DNA of 9,628 bases from an uncultured Tabrizicola sp. (GCA_937858255.1 CALLZQ010000280.1:1-9628), one strand, 5' to 3'; positions 1-7,358 are shown, numbered from the stretch's first letter. Notes: a model not told the origin generated them from the sequence alone. Translations and numbers: made by a program.

Positions 1-382
1 TGGTCCAGGGTTCGTCTGGCGAAACCTCTTTGCCGCCCGGTGTAAAGGCTGCGGCGCTGTCATAATCGGTGGGCACGCGGGAAAGGCCCGCCTGATCGGC
101 CAGCAATGTCAGCGGGTTGCCGGTCGTGCCATGGATCCAGCTTGCCCCCATGTCCACCGGCAATCCCGGCCAGAGCCGCCTGGTCCAGACCCGCCCGCCG
201 ATGCGCGACCGCGCCTCATAGATCGTGACATCCGCGCCGGCATCGGTCAGGGCGCGCGCGGCGGCAAGTCCGGCCATGCCCGCGCCAATGACCGCCACCC
301 TCTGCCCTTGTCGGGCTGTCGCCCCCTGCGCCATCAGCCCGGCAAGCGGGGCCAGCAGCACATGGCGCCGCGTCGGCCCCAT
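1..382 (-). CDS. FAD-dependent amine-oxidase-like protein, N-terminal part (runs off left edge)
   Basis: This is the first 127 residues of a flavoprotein of the flavin-containing amine oxidase superfamily. The Rossmann dinucleotide-binding motif GAGMAG is at residues 33-38, the acidic residue expected to bind the FAD ribose is E56 (in IYEAR), then RIGGR at 60-64 and DMGASWIHG at 77-85, a stretch typical of the amine oxidase/polyamine oxidase group. The chosen ATG gives an N-terminus with TRRHVLL at residues 4-10 followed by a hydrophobic Ala/Leu stretch and ATA at 21-23, which looks like a Tat signal peptide; export with bound FAD is therefore inferred. The start lies one base after the stop of the regulator gene, so the two are probably co-transcribed and translationally coupled. 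No strong Shine-Dalgarno is visible beyond the end of the upstream gene. The substrate cannot be told; the catalytic C-terminal half is outside the window. Confidence 0.85.
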   Translation of the reverse strand, partial: MGPTRRHVLLAPLAGLMAQGATARQGQRVAVIGAGMAGLAAARALTDAGADVTIYEARSRIGGRVWTRRLWPGLPVDMGASWIHGTTGNPLTLLADQAGLSRVPTDYDSAAAFTPGGKEVSPDEPWT

Positions 383-383
383 C

Positions 384-1406
384 TCAGATCGACAGGCGGT
401 TGCCGGGGCCGGGCACGGGGCCTTGCGTGCCGCGCTCGCGATAGGGGGTGGTGTTGTAATGGCTGCGGTAGCATTTCGAGAAATGCGAGGGAGAGGCAAA
501 GCCGCAGGCCAGTGCCACGTTGATCACGCTCATATCCGTCTGCATCAACAGGTTGCGGGCCTTTTGCAGGCGCAATTCCATGTAATAGCGCTTGGGGCTG
601 CGGTTCAGATAACGGCGGAACAGCCGCTCAAGCTGGCGCGTGGACATGCCCACCTGATCGGCCAGATCGGCGGGCGAGAGCGGGTCCTCGATATTGCCCT
701 CCATCATCTGAATGACCTGGGAGAGCTTGGGGTGGCGCACGCCGATGCGGGTGGGGATCGACAGGCGCTGGGTGTCCTGATCGGTGCGGATGGTCGAATA
801 GATCAGCAGATCCGCGACATTGTTGGCCAGATCGCTGCCATGATCGGCGGCGATGATCTTGAGGATCAGGTCGATGGAAGAGGTGCCCCCGGCGGTGGTC
901 AGGCGGTTGCCATCCATGACAAAGACCGATTTGGTCAGCTTGACCTCTTCGAATTCCTCCATGAACCCGTCCTGGTTTTCCCAGTGGATCGTCGCCTTTT
1001 TGCCGTCCAGCAGCCCCGCCTTGGCCAAGGCATAGGCGCCGGTACACATGCCGCCGATGACATTGCCGCGCCGTGCCTCGCGCCGCAGCCAGTTCAGCAC
1101 CGGGCGGGTGGTGCCCTTTTGTACCTCGATCCCGCCACAGACGAGGATCACATCCTCGCGGTCCACCTCATCCAGACCCATGTCCAGCTTGAAGGTCGCC
1201 CCGTTCGAACAGGTCGCCTCGCGCCCGTTCTCGCCCGCGAGTTTCCAGGTGTAGAGCGTCTTGCCCGCGACGTAATTGGCCAGCCGCAGCGGCTCGATCG
1301 CGCAGGAAAACGAGAGCATGGTGAATTTGTCCAGAAGCACAAAGACAAACCGCTTGACCTGGGTTGGCGCGGTTGTCTGGCGGGCGCGGACAGAAGGGGT
1401 GGACAT
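384..1406 (-). CDS. GlxA-family transcriptional regulator (DJ-1/PfpI-like domain plus AraC-type HTH)
   Basis: A 340-residue cytoplasmic regulator. Residues about 18-205 form a DJ-1/PfpI (class I glutamine amidotransferase-like) domain, with a cysteine at the nucleophile elbow ([10 protein letters not shown]121); in this regulator family the domain is usually a ligand sensor rather than an enzyme. Residues about 225-325 form an AraC DNA-binding domain with two helix-turn-helix units (about 244-265 and 293-315, including [17 protein letters not shown]). Relatives such as GbdR, CdhR and ArgR of Pseudomonas respond to quaternary amines or arginine, but the ligand here is unknown. I took the ATG at 1406, giving the usual family start shortly before the [12 protein letters not shown] strand; in-frame codons further upstream would add 33 residues with no family resemblance. 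AGGT about 8 nt upstream is a modest ribosome binding site. The coupled amine-oxidase-like gene is the natural target candidate (inference). Confidence 0.93.
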   Translation of the reverse strand: MSTPSVRARQTTAPTQVKRFVFVLLDKFTMLSFSCAIEPLRLANYVAGKTLYTWKLAGENGREATCSNGATFKLDMGLDEVDREDVILVCGGIEVQKGTTRPVLNWLRREARRGNVIGGMCTGAYALAKAGLLDGKKATIHWENQDGFMEEFEEVKLTKSVFVMDGNRLTTAGGTSSIDLILKIIAADHGSDLANNVADLLIYSTIRTDQDTQRLSIPTRIGVRHPKLSQVIQMMEGNIEDPLSPADLADQVGMSTRQLERLFRRYLNRSPKRYYMELRLQKARNLLMQTDMSVINVALACGFASPSHFSKCYRSHYNTTPYRERGTQGPVPGPGNRLSI

Positions 1407-1414
1407 GTTGCGAC

Positions 1415-1446
1415 CTGTTCGTGTCGGTATCTCGACAGTCAGACAG
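1415..1446. promoter_or_regulatory. Inverted repeat upstream of the GlxA-family regulator (candidate operator)
   Basis: TGTCG (1422-1426) and CGACA (1433-1437) are perfect 5-bp inverted arms around the 6-bp centre GTATCT, flanked by outer CTGT (1415-1418) and ACAG (1443-1446) at nearly symmetric distance. The element lies 16 bp before the regulator start and about 65 bp before the -35 box of the DAHP synthase promoter, so it could be an autoregulatory site. That it binds the regulator is inference; short arms like these can arise by chance. Confidence 0.3.
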
Positions 1447-1512
1447 GATTTGCCGGGCATTCGCAAGGGGGGCACCCCGCCGCGCCGCGGCAATTCTGCC
1501 TGCAATCGGGCT

Positions 1513-1541
1513 TTGCAATCCGGCGTTCCCCGCCCTATACA
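1513..1541 (+). promoter_or_regulatory. Sigma-70-like promoter of the class II DAHP synthase gene
   Basis: TTGCAA (1513-1518) and TATACA (1536-1541) are separated by exactly 17 bp, close to the consensus -35 and -10 hexamers. The expected transcript start near 1548-1550 leaves a leader of about 35 nt before the ATG at 1584, too short for a riboswitch or leader-peptide attenuator. A direct repeat TGCAATC (1501-1507 and 1514-1520, 13-bp period) overlaps the -35 box. Confidence 0.6.
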
Positions 1542-1583
1542 GCGCCGGTATCGCTAACGACCACGAAGACCCGGAGAATGGCC

Positions 1584-2954
1584 ATGACAAAGGGCTGGAC
1601 GAAATCGGACTGGCGCGCAAAGCCGCGGATCCAGATGCCCGATTATCCCGACGCAGGGGCGCTGGGCGCCGTTGAGGCGCAGCTTGCCAAATATCCGCCG
1701 CTGGTCTTTGCCGGTGAGGCGCGCAAGCTGAAAAAACAACTGGCCCTTGCGGCCGAGGGTAAGGCCTTCCTGCTTCAGGGTGGCGACTGCGCCGAGAGCT
1801 TTGCCGAATTCAGCGCCGACAACATCCGCGACACCTTTCGCGTCATGTTGCAAATGGCGGTTGTGCTGACCTATGGCGCCAAGGTGCCAGTCATCAAGGT
1901 GGGCCGTATGGCCGGCCAGTTCGCCAAGCCGCGTTCCGCCCCGACCGAGGTGATCAACGGCGTTGAACTGCCGAGCTACAAGGGCGACATCATCAACGGC
2001 TTTGACGCGACGCCCGAGGCACGGATCCCCGATCCGAACCGGATGTTGCAGGCCTATACCCAGGCGGCGGCCAGCCTGAACCTGTTGCGCGCCTTCTCGA
2101 CCGGCGGCTTTGCCGATATTCACCGGGTGCATTCCTGGACCCTCGGTTTTGCCGAACATGACAAGGCCGAGCGTTACCGCGAATTGTCGAACCGGATCTC
2201 GGATGCGCTCGACTTCATGACGGCGGCGGGGGTGAATTCCGACACGGCCCATACGCTGCATGCCGTCGATTTCTACACCAGCCATGAGGCGCTGCTCTTG
2301 GAATATGAAGAGGCGCTCTGCCGCGTCGATTCGATCTCGGGCAAGCCGGTGGCGGGGTCGGGCCATATGATCTGGATCGGCGACCGGACCCGTCAGCCCG
2401 ACGGCGCCCATGTCGAATTCTGCCGCGGCGTGCTGAACCCGATTGGCCTGAAGCGCGGCCCCTCGACCACGGCCGAGGACCTCAAGGTGCTGATGGCCAA
2501 GCTGAACCCGGAAAACGAGCCGGGCCGCCTGACGCTGATCGCCCGCTTTGGTGCCGGCAAGGTGGCCGAGCATCTGCCACGTCTGATCAAGACCGTGCAG
2601 GCTGAGGGTGCCAATGTCGTCTGGTCCTGCGACCCGATGCATGGCAACACCGTCAAGTCCAGCTCGGGCTACAAGACCCGGCCCTTTGACAGCGTGCTGC
2701 GCGAAGTGCGTGAGTTCTTTGCCATCCACAAGGCCGAAGGCACCATCCCGGGCGGTGTGCATTTTGAGATGACCGGGCAGGATGTGACCGAATGCACCGG
2801 CGGCCTGCGCGCGGTATCGGATGAAAATCTGGCCGACCGTTATCACACGGCTTGCGACCCGCGCCTGAATGCCAGTCAGTCGCTGGAACTGGCCTTCCTT
2901 GTGGCCGAGGAATTGCTGGGTCTGCGCGAAGAGGGTAAGCGCATCGCGCTCTGA
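1584..2954 (+). CDS. aroG: Class II 3-deoxy-7-phosphoheptulonate (DAHP) synthase
   Basis: Condenses phosphoenolpyruvate with erythrose 4-phosphate to DAHP, the first step of the shikimate pathway, in the cytoplasm. The 456-residue protein matches the plant/mycobacterial class II type over its whole length: [11 protein letters not shown] with metal ligand C69, [14 protein letters not shown] at about 105-118, then the other expected metal ligands H353 (DPMHGNT), E395 (GVHFEMTG) and D425 (CDPRLN). Their spacing matches C87/H369/E411/D441 of the Mycobacterium tuberculosis enzyme. The ATG at 1584 is preferred over the one at 1578 because GGAG (1573-1576) is 7 nt upstream of the former and only 1 nt from the latter. 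The gene has its own promoter and terminator and no aromatic-pathway neighbour. The symbol follows the mycobacterial name; other organisms use aroF or aroH for this class. Confidence 0.97.
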   Translation: MTKGWTKSDWRAKPRIQMPDYPDAGALGAVEAQLAKYPPLVFAGEARKLKKQLALAAEGKAFLLQGGDCAESFAEFSADNIRDTFRVMLQMAVVLTYGAKVPVIKVGRMAGQFAKPRSAPTEVINGVELPSYKGDIINGFDATPEARIPDPNRMLQAYTQAAASLNLLRAFSTGGFADIHRVHSWTLGFAEHDKAERYRELSNRISDALDFMTAAGVNSDTAHTLHAVDFYTSHEALLLEYEEALCRVDSISGKPVAGSGHMIWIGDRTRQPDGAHVEFCRGVLNPIGLKRGPSTTAEDLKVLMAKLNPENEPGRLTLIARFGAGKVAEHLPRLIKTVQAEGANVVWSCDPMHGNTVKSSSGYKTRPFDSVLREVREFFAIHKAEGTIPGGVHFEMTGQDVTECTGGLRAVSDENLADRYHTACDPRLNASQSLELAFLVAEELLGLREEGKRIAL

Positions 2955-2978
2955 TCTGCCGGTCCATTGACGAACGCG

Positions 2979-3007
2979 GGGGTGCGGCTTGGCCGCGCCC
3001 CTTTTTC
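2979..3007 (+). terminator. Rho-independent terminator of the DAHP synthase gene
   Basis: GGGGTGCGGC (2979-2988), loop TTG, then GCCGCGCCCC (2992-3001) form a 10-bp GC-rich stem with one G-U pair, followed directly by five T (3002-3006). It begins 24 nt after the stop codon. The opposite strand has no T-run on its far side, so it is not an obvious terminator for the minus-strand gene ending at 3017. Confidence 0.88.
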
Positions 3008-3016
3008 ATGCGGCGG

Positions 3017-3861
3017 TCAGGGCAGGAAGGTGATGGCTGTGACCCGGGCGCGGAAAAACGCAAACCATTGCGGCGTCCCAAAGAAATTCCCGGCATCGAC
3101 CTCGACCGGCAGGTGATAACCGCCAAAATCACCCATGGCGCCAAATTCGGCGCAAAAGGGCTGGAGCTGCCAGACCTTGCCCGGATTGGCATTCGACCAG
3201 CGCGCCATGACCATCGAACGCGGGGGCGCCCCGTTGCATCCAGCGTCAGATCAACGCTTTGCGACAGCCCGTCGCGCGTGACGGTCAAGCGGGCGGTATT
3301 CGGGCCGGCGGCCTCCCATCTGATGCCGGGGCCGGGCAGGGTGCTGGCGGGCGACCAGAAGGCGGCCTCGGCCACGGCGCGGGCAAAGGCCGAACGGCGG
3401 TGATTTTCATCAAAGCCGCTGCGCGCCACCGGGATCAGACCGAACAGGCGAAACCGCGTCCATGATCCCTCTGGTCCAAGCCCGTCCGAGCCGCTGACGG
3501 GGCCAGATCGCATTTTCCAGACGAATCCCGCTGTTCCGGCGAGGATCTGGCGTGCCGCCATCGGGGCATCGTTCGGTTCATCGGCACTTCCAAGGTCAAA
3601 GCTGCCCGCCATCTCGATCACCGCGACGTGGCGCAGCAGGGTGCCGGGGGCAATCGCCTGCGTCAGATAGCGGCGGGGCGGGGCTGGGAAGCCCCGCCAC
3701 CAAGCGGGGGCCAAAGGCTGGCCCCCCTTCCCCGCGGTGGTGGCAAGGGCGGCCCAGACGCGCGTCTCCAGCCGCATATCCGTTAGCCGCAGCAGGCCCA
3801 TGCCAGCGAGTATCGTCGCCACGATGGCCAAAGAGATCAGGATCGCTGTTTGTGCCGTCAT
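3017..3861 (-). pseudogene. DUF6544-type membrane-anchored protein, interrupted by a -1 frameshift
   Basis: Two minus-strand frames together make one protein of about 281 residues resembling the uncharacterised DUF6544 (formerly DUF6920) family. Frame one (from the ATG at 3861, with GGGGGC just upstream) has a hydrophobic N-terminal segment (about residues 6-26, AILISLAIVATILAGMGLL), then AIAPGT, GFVWKMRSGPVSGSDG, FRLFGLIPVARS and RWEAAGPNTARLTV. It loses similarity after TLDATGRPR. The family-like C-terminus continues in another frame from about 3222 down to 3017: MVMARWSNANPG, MGDFGGYHLPVEVDAG, FFGTPQWFAFFRARVT. The switch falls in the run of five C (minus strand, plus-strand 3222-3226). 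A one-base loss, or a sequencing error there, explains it. The original frame would otherwise run on to 2653 inside the DAHP synthase antisense. Function of the family is unknown; I cannot tell a true pseudogene from an assembly error. Confidence 0.8.
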
Positions 3862-3923
3862 GAATGCCCCCGTGATCAGAGGGCGAGTCTGCCACAGCGC
3901 GGCGCGGGGCGCCTTAACCTGCG

Positions 3924-4628
3924 TCAATCGTTGGAATGCACCAGCCGCAAATGCCCGCCCGCCGCGCGGGGGCGCGAACCGACCGGCGCGCTGCCCGGCG
4001 CCTCGGCAAAGCCGGGGCGGGCCAGCGAGGCCGGCACCGGCCGGGCGGGCGCAGACCAGACGACGGCGGGGCTATGCGGCGCTTGCGGTGCCCTGTCGGG
4101 CAGCATCACCCGCTCTTGCCGGCTGTCAGCGATGGCAAAACGGCGCGGGCCGCGGCCGCTCGGGCCAGGGGTCTCGAGGCAGCCGCTGGCCAGATCCGAC
4201 CGCTCGGCCCCGCCAGCCAACGGCAGCACGATCAGCCGCGCCCGCAGATCCGCGCGGGCGAAATGCCCGGGCGAGGCCAGATCCATCGTCAGGATCGACG
4301 GCGCATGAAACACCCGTTCAAGTTCGATCTGCAAGGGCATCCGCGCCTCGCCCAGAAACAGGCAGGAAAACGGAATGCCCCGCACATCCATGCCCATCAG
4401 ATCGTGAAAGGCGAGGCCGGCGATCCGAAACCGCGCCAGACCCGCGCCGACCCGTTCGATCAGAAAGCCATGTTCCAGCGCCCCGGCCATCCCCTGTGGG
4501 TCGATCTGATGGCGGCGCGGTAGCGCGCCATCCTCGCGCAGCGCCTCCCAATAGGCGCGCAGACCGGCGATCATGCCCTGATCGGCAAAACCGTCGTTGT
4601 TTCCGGTGCCGCGAAAGCGAAAGGTCAT
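3924..4628 (-). CDS. PAS_5-type PAS domain protein with Pro/Ala-rich C-terminal tail
   Basis: A 234-residue soluble protein. Residues about 22-140 match the alphaproteobacterial PAS_5 pattern: YWEALREDGALPRRHQIDP (26-44), then ALEHGFLIERV, ARFRIAGLAFHDLMGMDVRGIPFSCLF (65-91). PAS folds bind small ligands or cofactors, but no output domain (kinase, cyclase, HTH) is attached here, so its partner is unknown. From about 145 the protein turns into a low-complexity tail rich in Pro, Ala, Arg and Gly, ending HLRLVHSND. The ATG at 4628 is chosen because AGGAG sits 8 nt upstream and the conserved region follows soon after; the upstream in-frame extension of 19 codons lacks such support. The DUF6544-type gene follows after 62 nt on the same strand, with no terminator between, so the two are likely one operon. 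Confidence 0.85.
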   Translation of the reverse strand: MTFRFRGTGNNDGFADQGMIAGLRAYWEALREDGALPRRHQIDPQGMAGALEHGFLIERVGAGLARFRIAGLAFHDLMGMDVRGIPFSCLFLGEARMPLQIELERVFHAPSILTMDLASPGHFARADLRARLIVLPLAGGAERSDLASGCLETPGPSGRGPRRFAIADSRQERVMLPDRAPQAPHSPAVVWSAPARPVPASLARPGFAEAPGSAPVGSRPRAAGGHLRLVHSND

Positions 4629-4865
4629 GATTGCGTCTCCTGTCCTGGTCGGGGCTGTCCCTTGCCGCTGACGACCGCTCGGCAATTGCCGGGCAGGGCC
4701 GGCTGTGCTAATCGGGGCGGTGTTCTGGGTCCGGGCCGGCGTTTTCGGTTAAGGGGCCGTTCAGATGTGTTACCGTCCTGTTAATCTAGCTCAACCCGGC
4801 GCAAGCTGGTGAGAAAACTGAACATTTGGTAAACGCCGCCGGTTTGCGGTCGGGAGATGTTTCGA
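4629..4865. other. Divergent intergenic region between the PAS_5-type gene and yicC
   Basis: No gene or stable RNA is seen. It must hold the promoters of both flanking units, but neither is clear-cut. A plus-strand TAATCT (4782-4787) lacks a good -35 box; on the minus strand TTGAGC (about 4788-4793) could be a -35 box with a poor -10. TGTTA occurs twice with an 11-bp period (4768-4772 and 4779-4783), about one helical turn, which could be chance or a protein site. Confidence 0.4.
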
Positions 4866-5759
4866 ATGACGATTTCGATGACCGGCTTTGCCGCGCGCAA
4901 AGGGCAGGGGCTGGGGTATAGCTGGGCCTGGGATATTCGTTCGGTCAATGGCAAGGGGCTGGATCTGCGCCTGCGCGTGCCCGATTGGGTGGACGGTCTG
5001 GAACAGGCCATCCGTGCCGATCTGCAAAAGGCGCTGGGGCGGGGGAATGTTTCGGTCACGCTCAAACTCGCGCGCGATGAGGCGGCCGAGGGGGCGGTCA
5101 GGGTGAATATGGCGGTGCCGCCCTCGGTTCTGGCGGCGCTGCATCAGGTGGAAGAGGCGGCGATGGCGGCAGGGGTGACGCTGGCGCAGCCGACCTCGGC
5201 CGATGTGCTGGCGTTGCGTGGCGTGCTGGAAAATGGCACGCAGGCCGAGGATACCACGCCGCTGCGGCAGGCACTGATGGCCGATCTGCCCGCGCTGATC
5301 GCCGCCTTTTCCGAGATGCGGGCCGCCGAAGGGGCGGCGCTGGCCGGGGTGATCGCGGCGCAACTTGACCGGATCGCCGAACTGACCGCCGAGGCCGGGG
5401 CCGAGGTGCTGACCCGCCGCGACCAGCAGCGCGCGTCATTGGCCGAAGCGCTGGCCCGGGTGCTGGACAATAGTGAGGGCGTGGATGAGGCGCGGCTGAC
5501 GCAGGAACTGGCGCTGATCGCGGTCAAGACCGATGTGACAGAAGAGCTGGACCGGCTGGCCGCCCATGTGGCCGCCGCCCGCGCGCTGTTGGCCGAGGCA
5601 GGGCCAGTGGGCCGCAAGTTCGATTTCCTGATGCAGGAATTCATGCGCGAGGCCAATACGCTGTGTTCCAAGGCGCAGTCGCTGGCGCTGACGCGGATCG
5701 GGCTTGACCTCAAGACCGTGATCGACCAACTGCGTGAGCAGGTTCAGAACGTGGAATAG
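4866..5759 (+). CDS. yicC: YicC/YloC family endoribonuclease
   Basis: A 297-residue cytoplasmic protein of the YicC family, whose E. coli and Bacillus members are described as endoribonucleases involved in RNA turnover, including small-RNA decay. The N-terminal SMTGFAA, DIRSVNGKGLDLRLRVPDW (about 23-41) and RGNVSVTLKL are the hallmark YicC_N segments. The C-terminal domain (about 205-297) carries DVTEELDRLAAHV, GRKFDFLMQEFMREANTLCSKAQ and the terminal VIDQLREQVQNVE. I took the ATG at 4866, which has GGGAG (4852-4856) 9 nt upstream and puts the conserved SMTGF at residues 4-8, as in relatives; the ATG at 4857 touches the Shine-Dalgarno. The stop codon is directly followed by gmk, a frequent partner. 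The 237 nt upstream hold no recognisable gene. Confidence 0.94.
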   Translation: MTISMTGFAARKGQGLGYSWAWDIRSVNGKGLDLRLRVPDWVDGLEQAIRADLQKALGRGNVSVTLKLARDEAAEGAVRVNMAVPPSVLAALHQVEEAAMAAGVTLAQPTSADVLALRGVLENGTQAEDTTPLRQALMADLPALIAAFSEMRAAEGAALAGVIAAQLDRIAELTAEAGAEVLTRRDQQRASLAEALARVLDNSEGVDEARLTQELALIAVKTDVTEELDRLAAHVAAARALLAEAGPVGRKFDFLMQEFMREANTLCSKAQSLALTRIGLDLKTVIDQLREQVQNVE

Positions 5760-6404
5760 ATGGCAATGGCGGAACGGCGCGGGCTTCTCCTTATTCTCTC
5801 TTCGCCTTCGGGCGCCGGGAAATCGACCTTGGCGCGGCGACTGATGGAATGGGATCCGACGATCCGCTTTTCCGTGAGTGCCACCACCCGCGCGCCGCGT
5901 CCGGGCGAGGCTGACGGGCGCGAATACTACTTCCGCAGCCGTGGTGATTTTGAAGAGATGGTCCGCACCGGCGAGATGCTGGAACATGCCGAGGTGTTCG
6001 GCAATCTCTACGGCAGCCCGCGCGGCCCGGTTGAGACGGCGATGCGCGAGGGGCGCGATACCCTTTTTGACATTGACTGGCAGGGCGGGCAGCAGATCCG
6101 TAACTCGGCCCTCGGGCGCGATGTGGTGTCGATCTTTATCCTGCCGCCCTCGATCGCGGCGCTGGAAACCCGCCTTCGCGGACGGGCGCAGGACAGCGAT
6201 GAGGTGATCGCCGGGCGCATGGCCAAAAGCCGCGATGAGATCAGCCACTGGGCCGAATACGATTACGTCCTGATCAATGACGATCTGGAACGGACCTTTG
6301 CCGACCTCCTCTCGATCCTGAAGGCCGAGCGGATGCGCCGCGACCGCCAGCCCGCGCTTGCCGAATTCGTCCGTGGTCTGAACAAGGAGTTTGAGGGCAG
6401 ATGA
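5760..6404 (+). CDS. gmk: Guanylate kinase
   Basis: Phosphorylates GMP to GDP with ATP, an essential step of guanine nucleotide supply and recycling. The 214-residue protein is of normal length. The P-loop is at residues 14-23 ([11 protein letters not shown]21). [19 protein letters not shown] follows and holds the GMP-binding region; [12 protein letters not shown] and [14 protein letters not shown] are the next conserved blocks. [18 protein letters not shown] matches the C-terminal core, and DYVLINDDL the end. The start ATG at 5760 lies immediately after the yicC stop, with GTGGAA at the end of yicC as a possible ribosome binding site; an alternative ATG at 5766 would remove two residues and has a 10-nt spacing. 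Its stop overlaps the next gene by 4 nt (ATGA), so yicC, gmk and the carbonic-anhydrase-like gene should be one transcript. Confidence 0.97.
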   Translation: MAMAERRGLLLILSSPSGAGKSTLARRLMEWDPTIRFSVSATTRAPRPGEADGREYYFRSRGDFEEMVRTGEMLEHAEVFGNLYGSPRGPVETAMREGRDTLFDIDWQGGQQIRNSALGRDVVSIFILPPSIAALETRLRGRAQDSDEVIAGRMAKSRDEISHWAEYDYVLINDDLERTFADLLSILKAERMRRDRQPALAEFVRGLNKEFEGR

Positions 6405-6922
6405 TCTATGCACTTGATGGGATCGCGCCGCAGATTGCCGCCTCGGCCTGGGTGGCGGCGGATGCCAATCTGATTGGCAAGGTGGTGTTGGAGGATGAGG
6501 CCTCGGTCTGGTTCGGCACCACGATCCGCGGCGACAATGAGGAAATCCGCGTCGGGCGTGGGGCGAATGTGCAGGAAAACTGCGTGCTGCACACCGATAT
6601 CGGTTATCCGCTGGTGATCGGGCCGGATTGCACCATTGGCCACAAGGCGATGCTGCATGGTTGCACCATCGGCGCGGGCAGCCTGATCGGCATGGGCGCG
6701 GTGGTGCTGAACGGGGCGCGGATCGGCATGGGCTGCCTGATTGGCGCCGGTGCGCTGATCACCGAGGGGAAGGAAATTCCCGATGGCAGTCTGGTGATGG
6801 GCAGCCCCGGCAAGGTGGTGCGGCAGTTGGATGAGGCGGCGCAGGCGCGGCTGATGAAATCGGCCGAGGGCTACCGCGCCAATGCCCGCCGCTTTGCCAC
6901 GGGGCTGACGCCGCTGCGTTGA
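6401..6922 (+). CDS. Gamma-carbonic-anhydrase-family (left-handed beta-helix) protein
   Basis: A 173-residue hexapeptide-repeat protein of the gamma carbonic anhydrase/PaaY/YrdA group. Repeats such as [40 protein letters not shown] build the beta-helix (about residues 10-140) and a C-terminal helix packs against it. Three histidines stand where the trimer-interface zinc ligands are expected: H64 (VLHTD), H81 and H86 (IGHKAMLHG); the 5-residue gap between the last two matches H117/H122 of the archaeal enzyme Cam. [10 protein letters not shown] (36-45) is the conserved strand with an Arg/Asp pair. Carbonic anhydrase activity is possible, but many bacterial members show little activity or act as thioesterase-like helpers, so the substrate stays open. 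Translation is coupled to gmk through the ATGA overlap. Confidence 0.92.
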   Translation: MIYALDGIAPQIAASAWVAADANLIGKVVLEDEASVWFGTTIRGDNEEIRVGRGANVQENCVLHTDIGYPLVIGPDCTIGHKAMLHGCTIGAGSLIGMGAVVLNGARIGMGCLIGAGALITEGKEIPDGSLVMGSPGKVVRQLDEAAQARLMKSAEGYRANARRFATGLTPLR

Positions 6923-6934
6923 TTGCCGGCGCAG

Positions 6935-7306
6935 CTAATCGCAGATCAGCCGCAGGCGAAACCCGTGGGCCGCGGCGCGCAACTCTTTCTCGACCAGCGC
7001 CGGGTTTGGCAGGCGCGGTGCCAGAACCAGCATCTCGCCGGGAAAACCGGCCGCGCTCAGGGCCTCGGCGATACACATCGCATCGCTGTCACTGCCAAAC
7101 AGCGGACATCCCAGCCGCAACGCCGGGTCGCGGGGGAATTCCGCCTGACCGATCGAGGCCGCCGACAGGCGGATGATGGGTCGCCCCTCGGCCAGACGAA
7201 GGGCCTGCTGAGGGGGCAGATCAACCGACAGGAAGGGCACCGAGGGCGCGGCAGTGGCCTCGTCATCCACTTGTCTGTTGTGAAGGGCGCCAGGGTTCTT
7301 GTTCAT
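6935..7306 (-). CDS. Small conserved-looking protein of unknown function
   Basis: A 123-residue soluble protein that I cannot assign to a named family. After a polar, probably disordered N-terminus (1-25), residues about 27-123 alternate short hydrophobic strands and helices: PFLSVDLP, IIRLSAASIG, LGCPLFGSDSDAMCIAEALSAAGF, GEMLVLAPRLPNP and FRLRLICD. The order resembles part of a Rossmann or receiver-like alpha/beta fold, but no phosphoacceptor pattern is convincing. The ATG at 7306 has AAGG about 7-9 nt upstream. The codon-level character is coding-like, and no better gene exists in the other frames here. It is convergent with the carbonic-anhydrase-like gene (12-nt gap) and divergent from the histidine kinase, so it is a single-gene unit with its own promoter. 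No signal peptide or membrane segment is visible. Confidence 0.75.
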   Translation of the reverse strand: MNKNPGALHNRQVDDEATAAPSVPFLSVDLPPQQALRLAEGRPIIRLSAASIGQAEFPRDPALRLGCPLFGSDSDAMCIAEALSAAGFPGEMLVLAPRLPNPALVEKELRAAAHGFRLRLICD

Positions 7307-7308
7307 AC

Positions 7309-7328
7309 ACCGCCTTTGAATCGGCGGT
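7309..7328 (-). repeat. Inverted repeat spanning the ribosome binding site of the small unknown gene
   Basis: ACCGCC (7309-7314) and GGCGGT (7323-7328) can pair around an 8-nt centre. In the minus-strand message this hairpin would place the purine-rich AAGGCGG upstream of the ATG (7306) partly in its stem. Whether the leader starts early enough to include both arms depends on the true transcript start, which is uncertain. Confidence 0.35.
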
Positions 7329-7329
7329 C

Positions 7330-7358
7330 ATGCAATCGCTGATTGTTTTTCGCGTCAA
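7330..7358 (-). promoter_or_regulatory. Possible promoter of the small unknown gene
   Basis: Read on the minus strand, TTGACG (7358-7353) and TTGCAT (7335-7330) are 17 bp apart. The -35 box is five of six to consensus; the -10 box is weak. Transcription would start near 7323, giving a leader of under 20 nt. The fit of spacing and position is good, the -10 is the doubt. Confidence 0.4.

Noticed and set aside
225..1583. Long plus-strand open frame continuous with the DAHP synthase gene, suggesting a fused N-terminal domain
   Set aside because: It is the antisense of the GlxA-family regulator, whose protein is clearly conserved; the synthase has its own promoter, ribosome binding site and normal length from 1584.
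1554..2846. 430-codon minus-strand open frame opposite the DAHP synthase
   Set aside because: Shadow frame of a GC-rich conserved gene; no recognisable domain, and the plus-strand protein is complete with all metal ligands.
2653..3016. Extension of the DUF6544-type first frame through the terminator into the DAHP synthase antisense
   Set aside because: Family similarity stops near 3222 and resumes in another frame; the extension is only what follows a frameshift.
3737..4630. 297-codon plus-strand open frame over the PAS_5-type gene
   Set aside because: Arg/Pro/Ala-rich composition typical of antisense shadows in GC-rich DNA; the minus-strand frame has the PAS_5 pattern and a good ribosome binding site.
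5436..6413. Long minus-strand open frame over yicC and gmk
   Set aside because: Antisense to two clearly conserved genes; no domain pattern.
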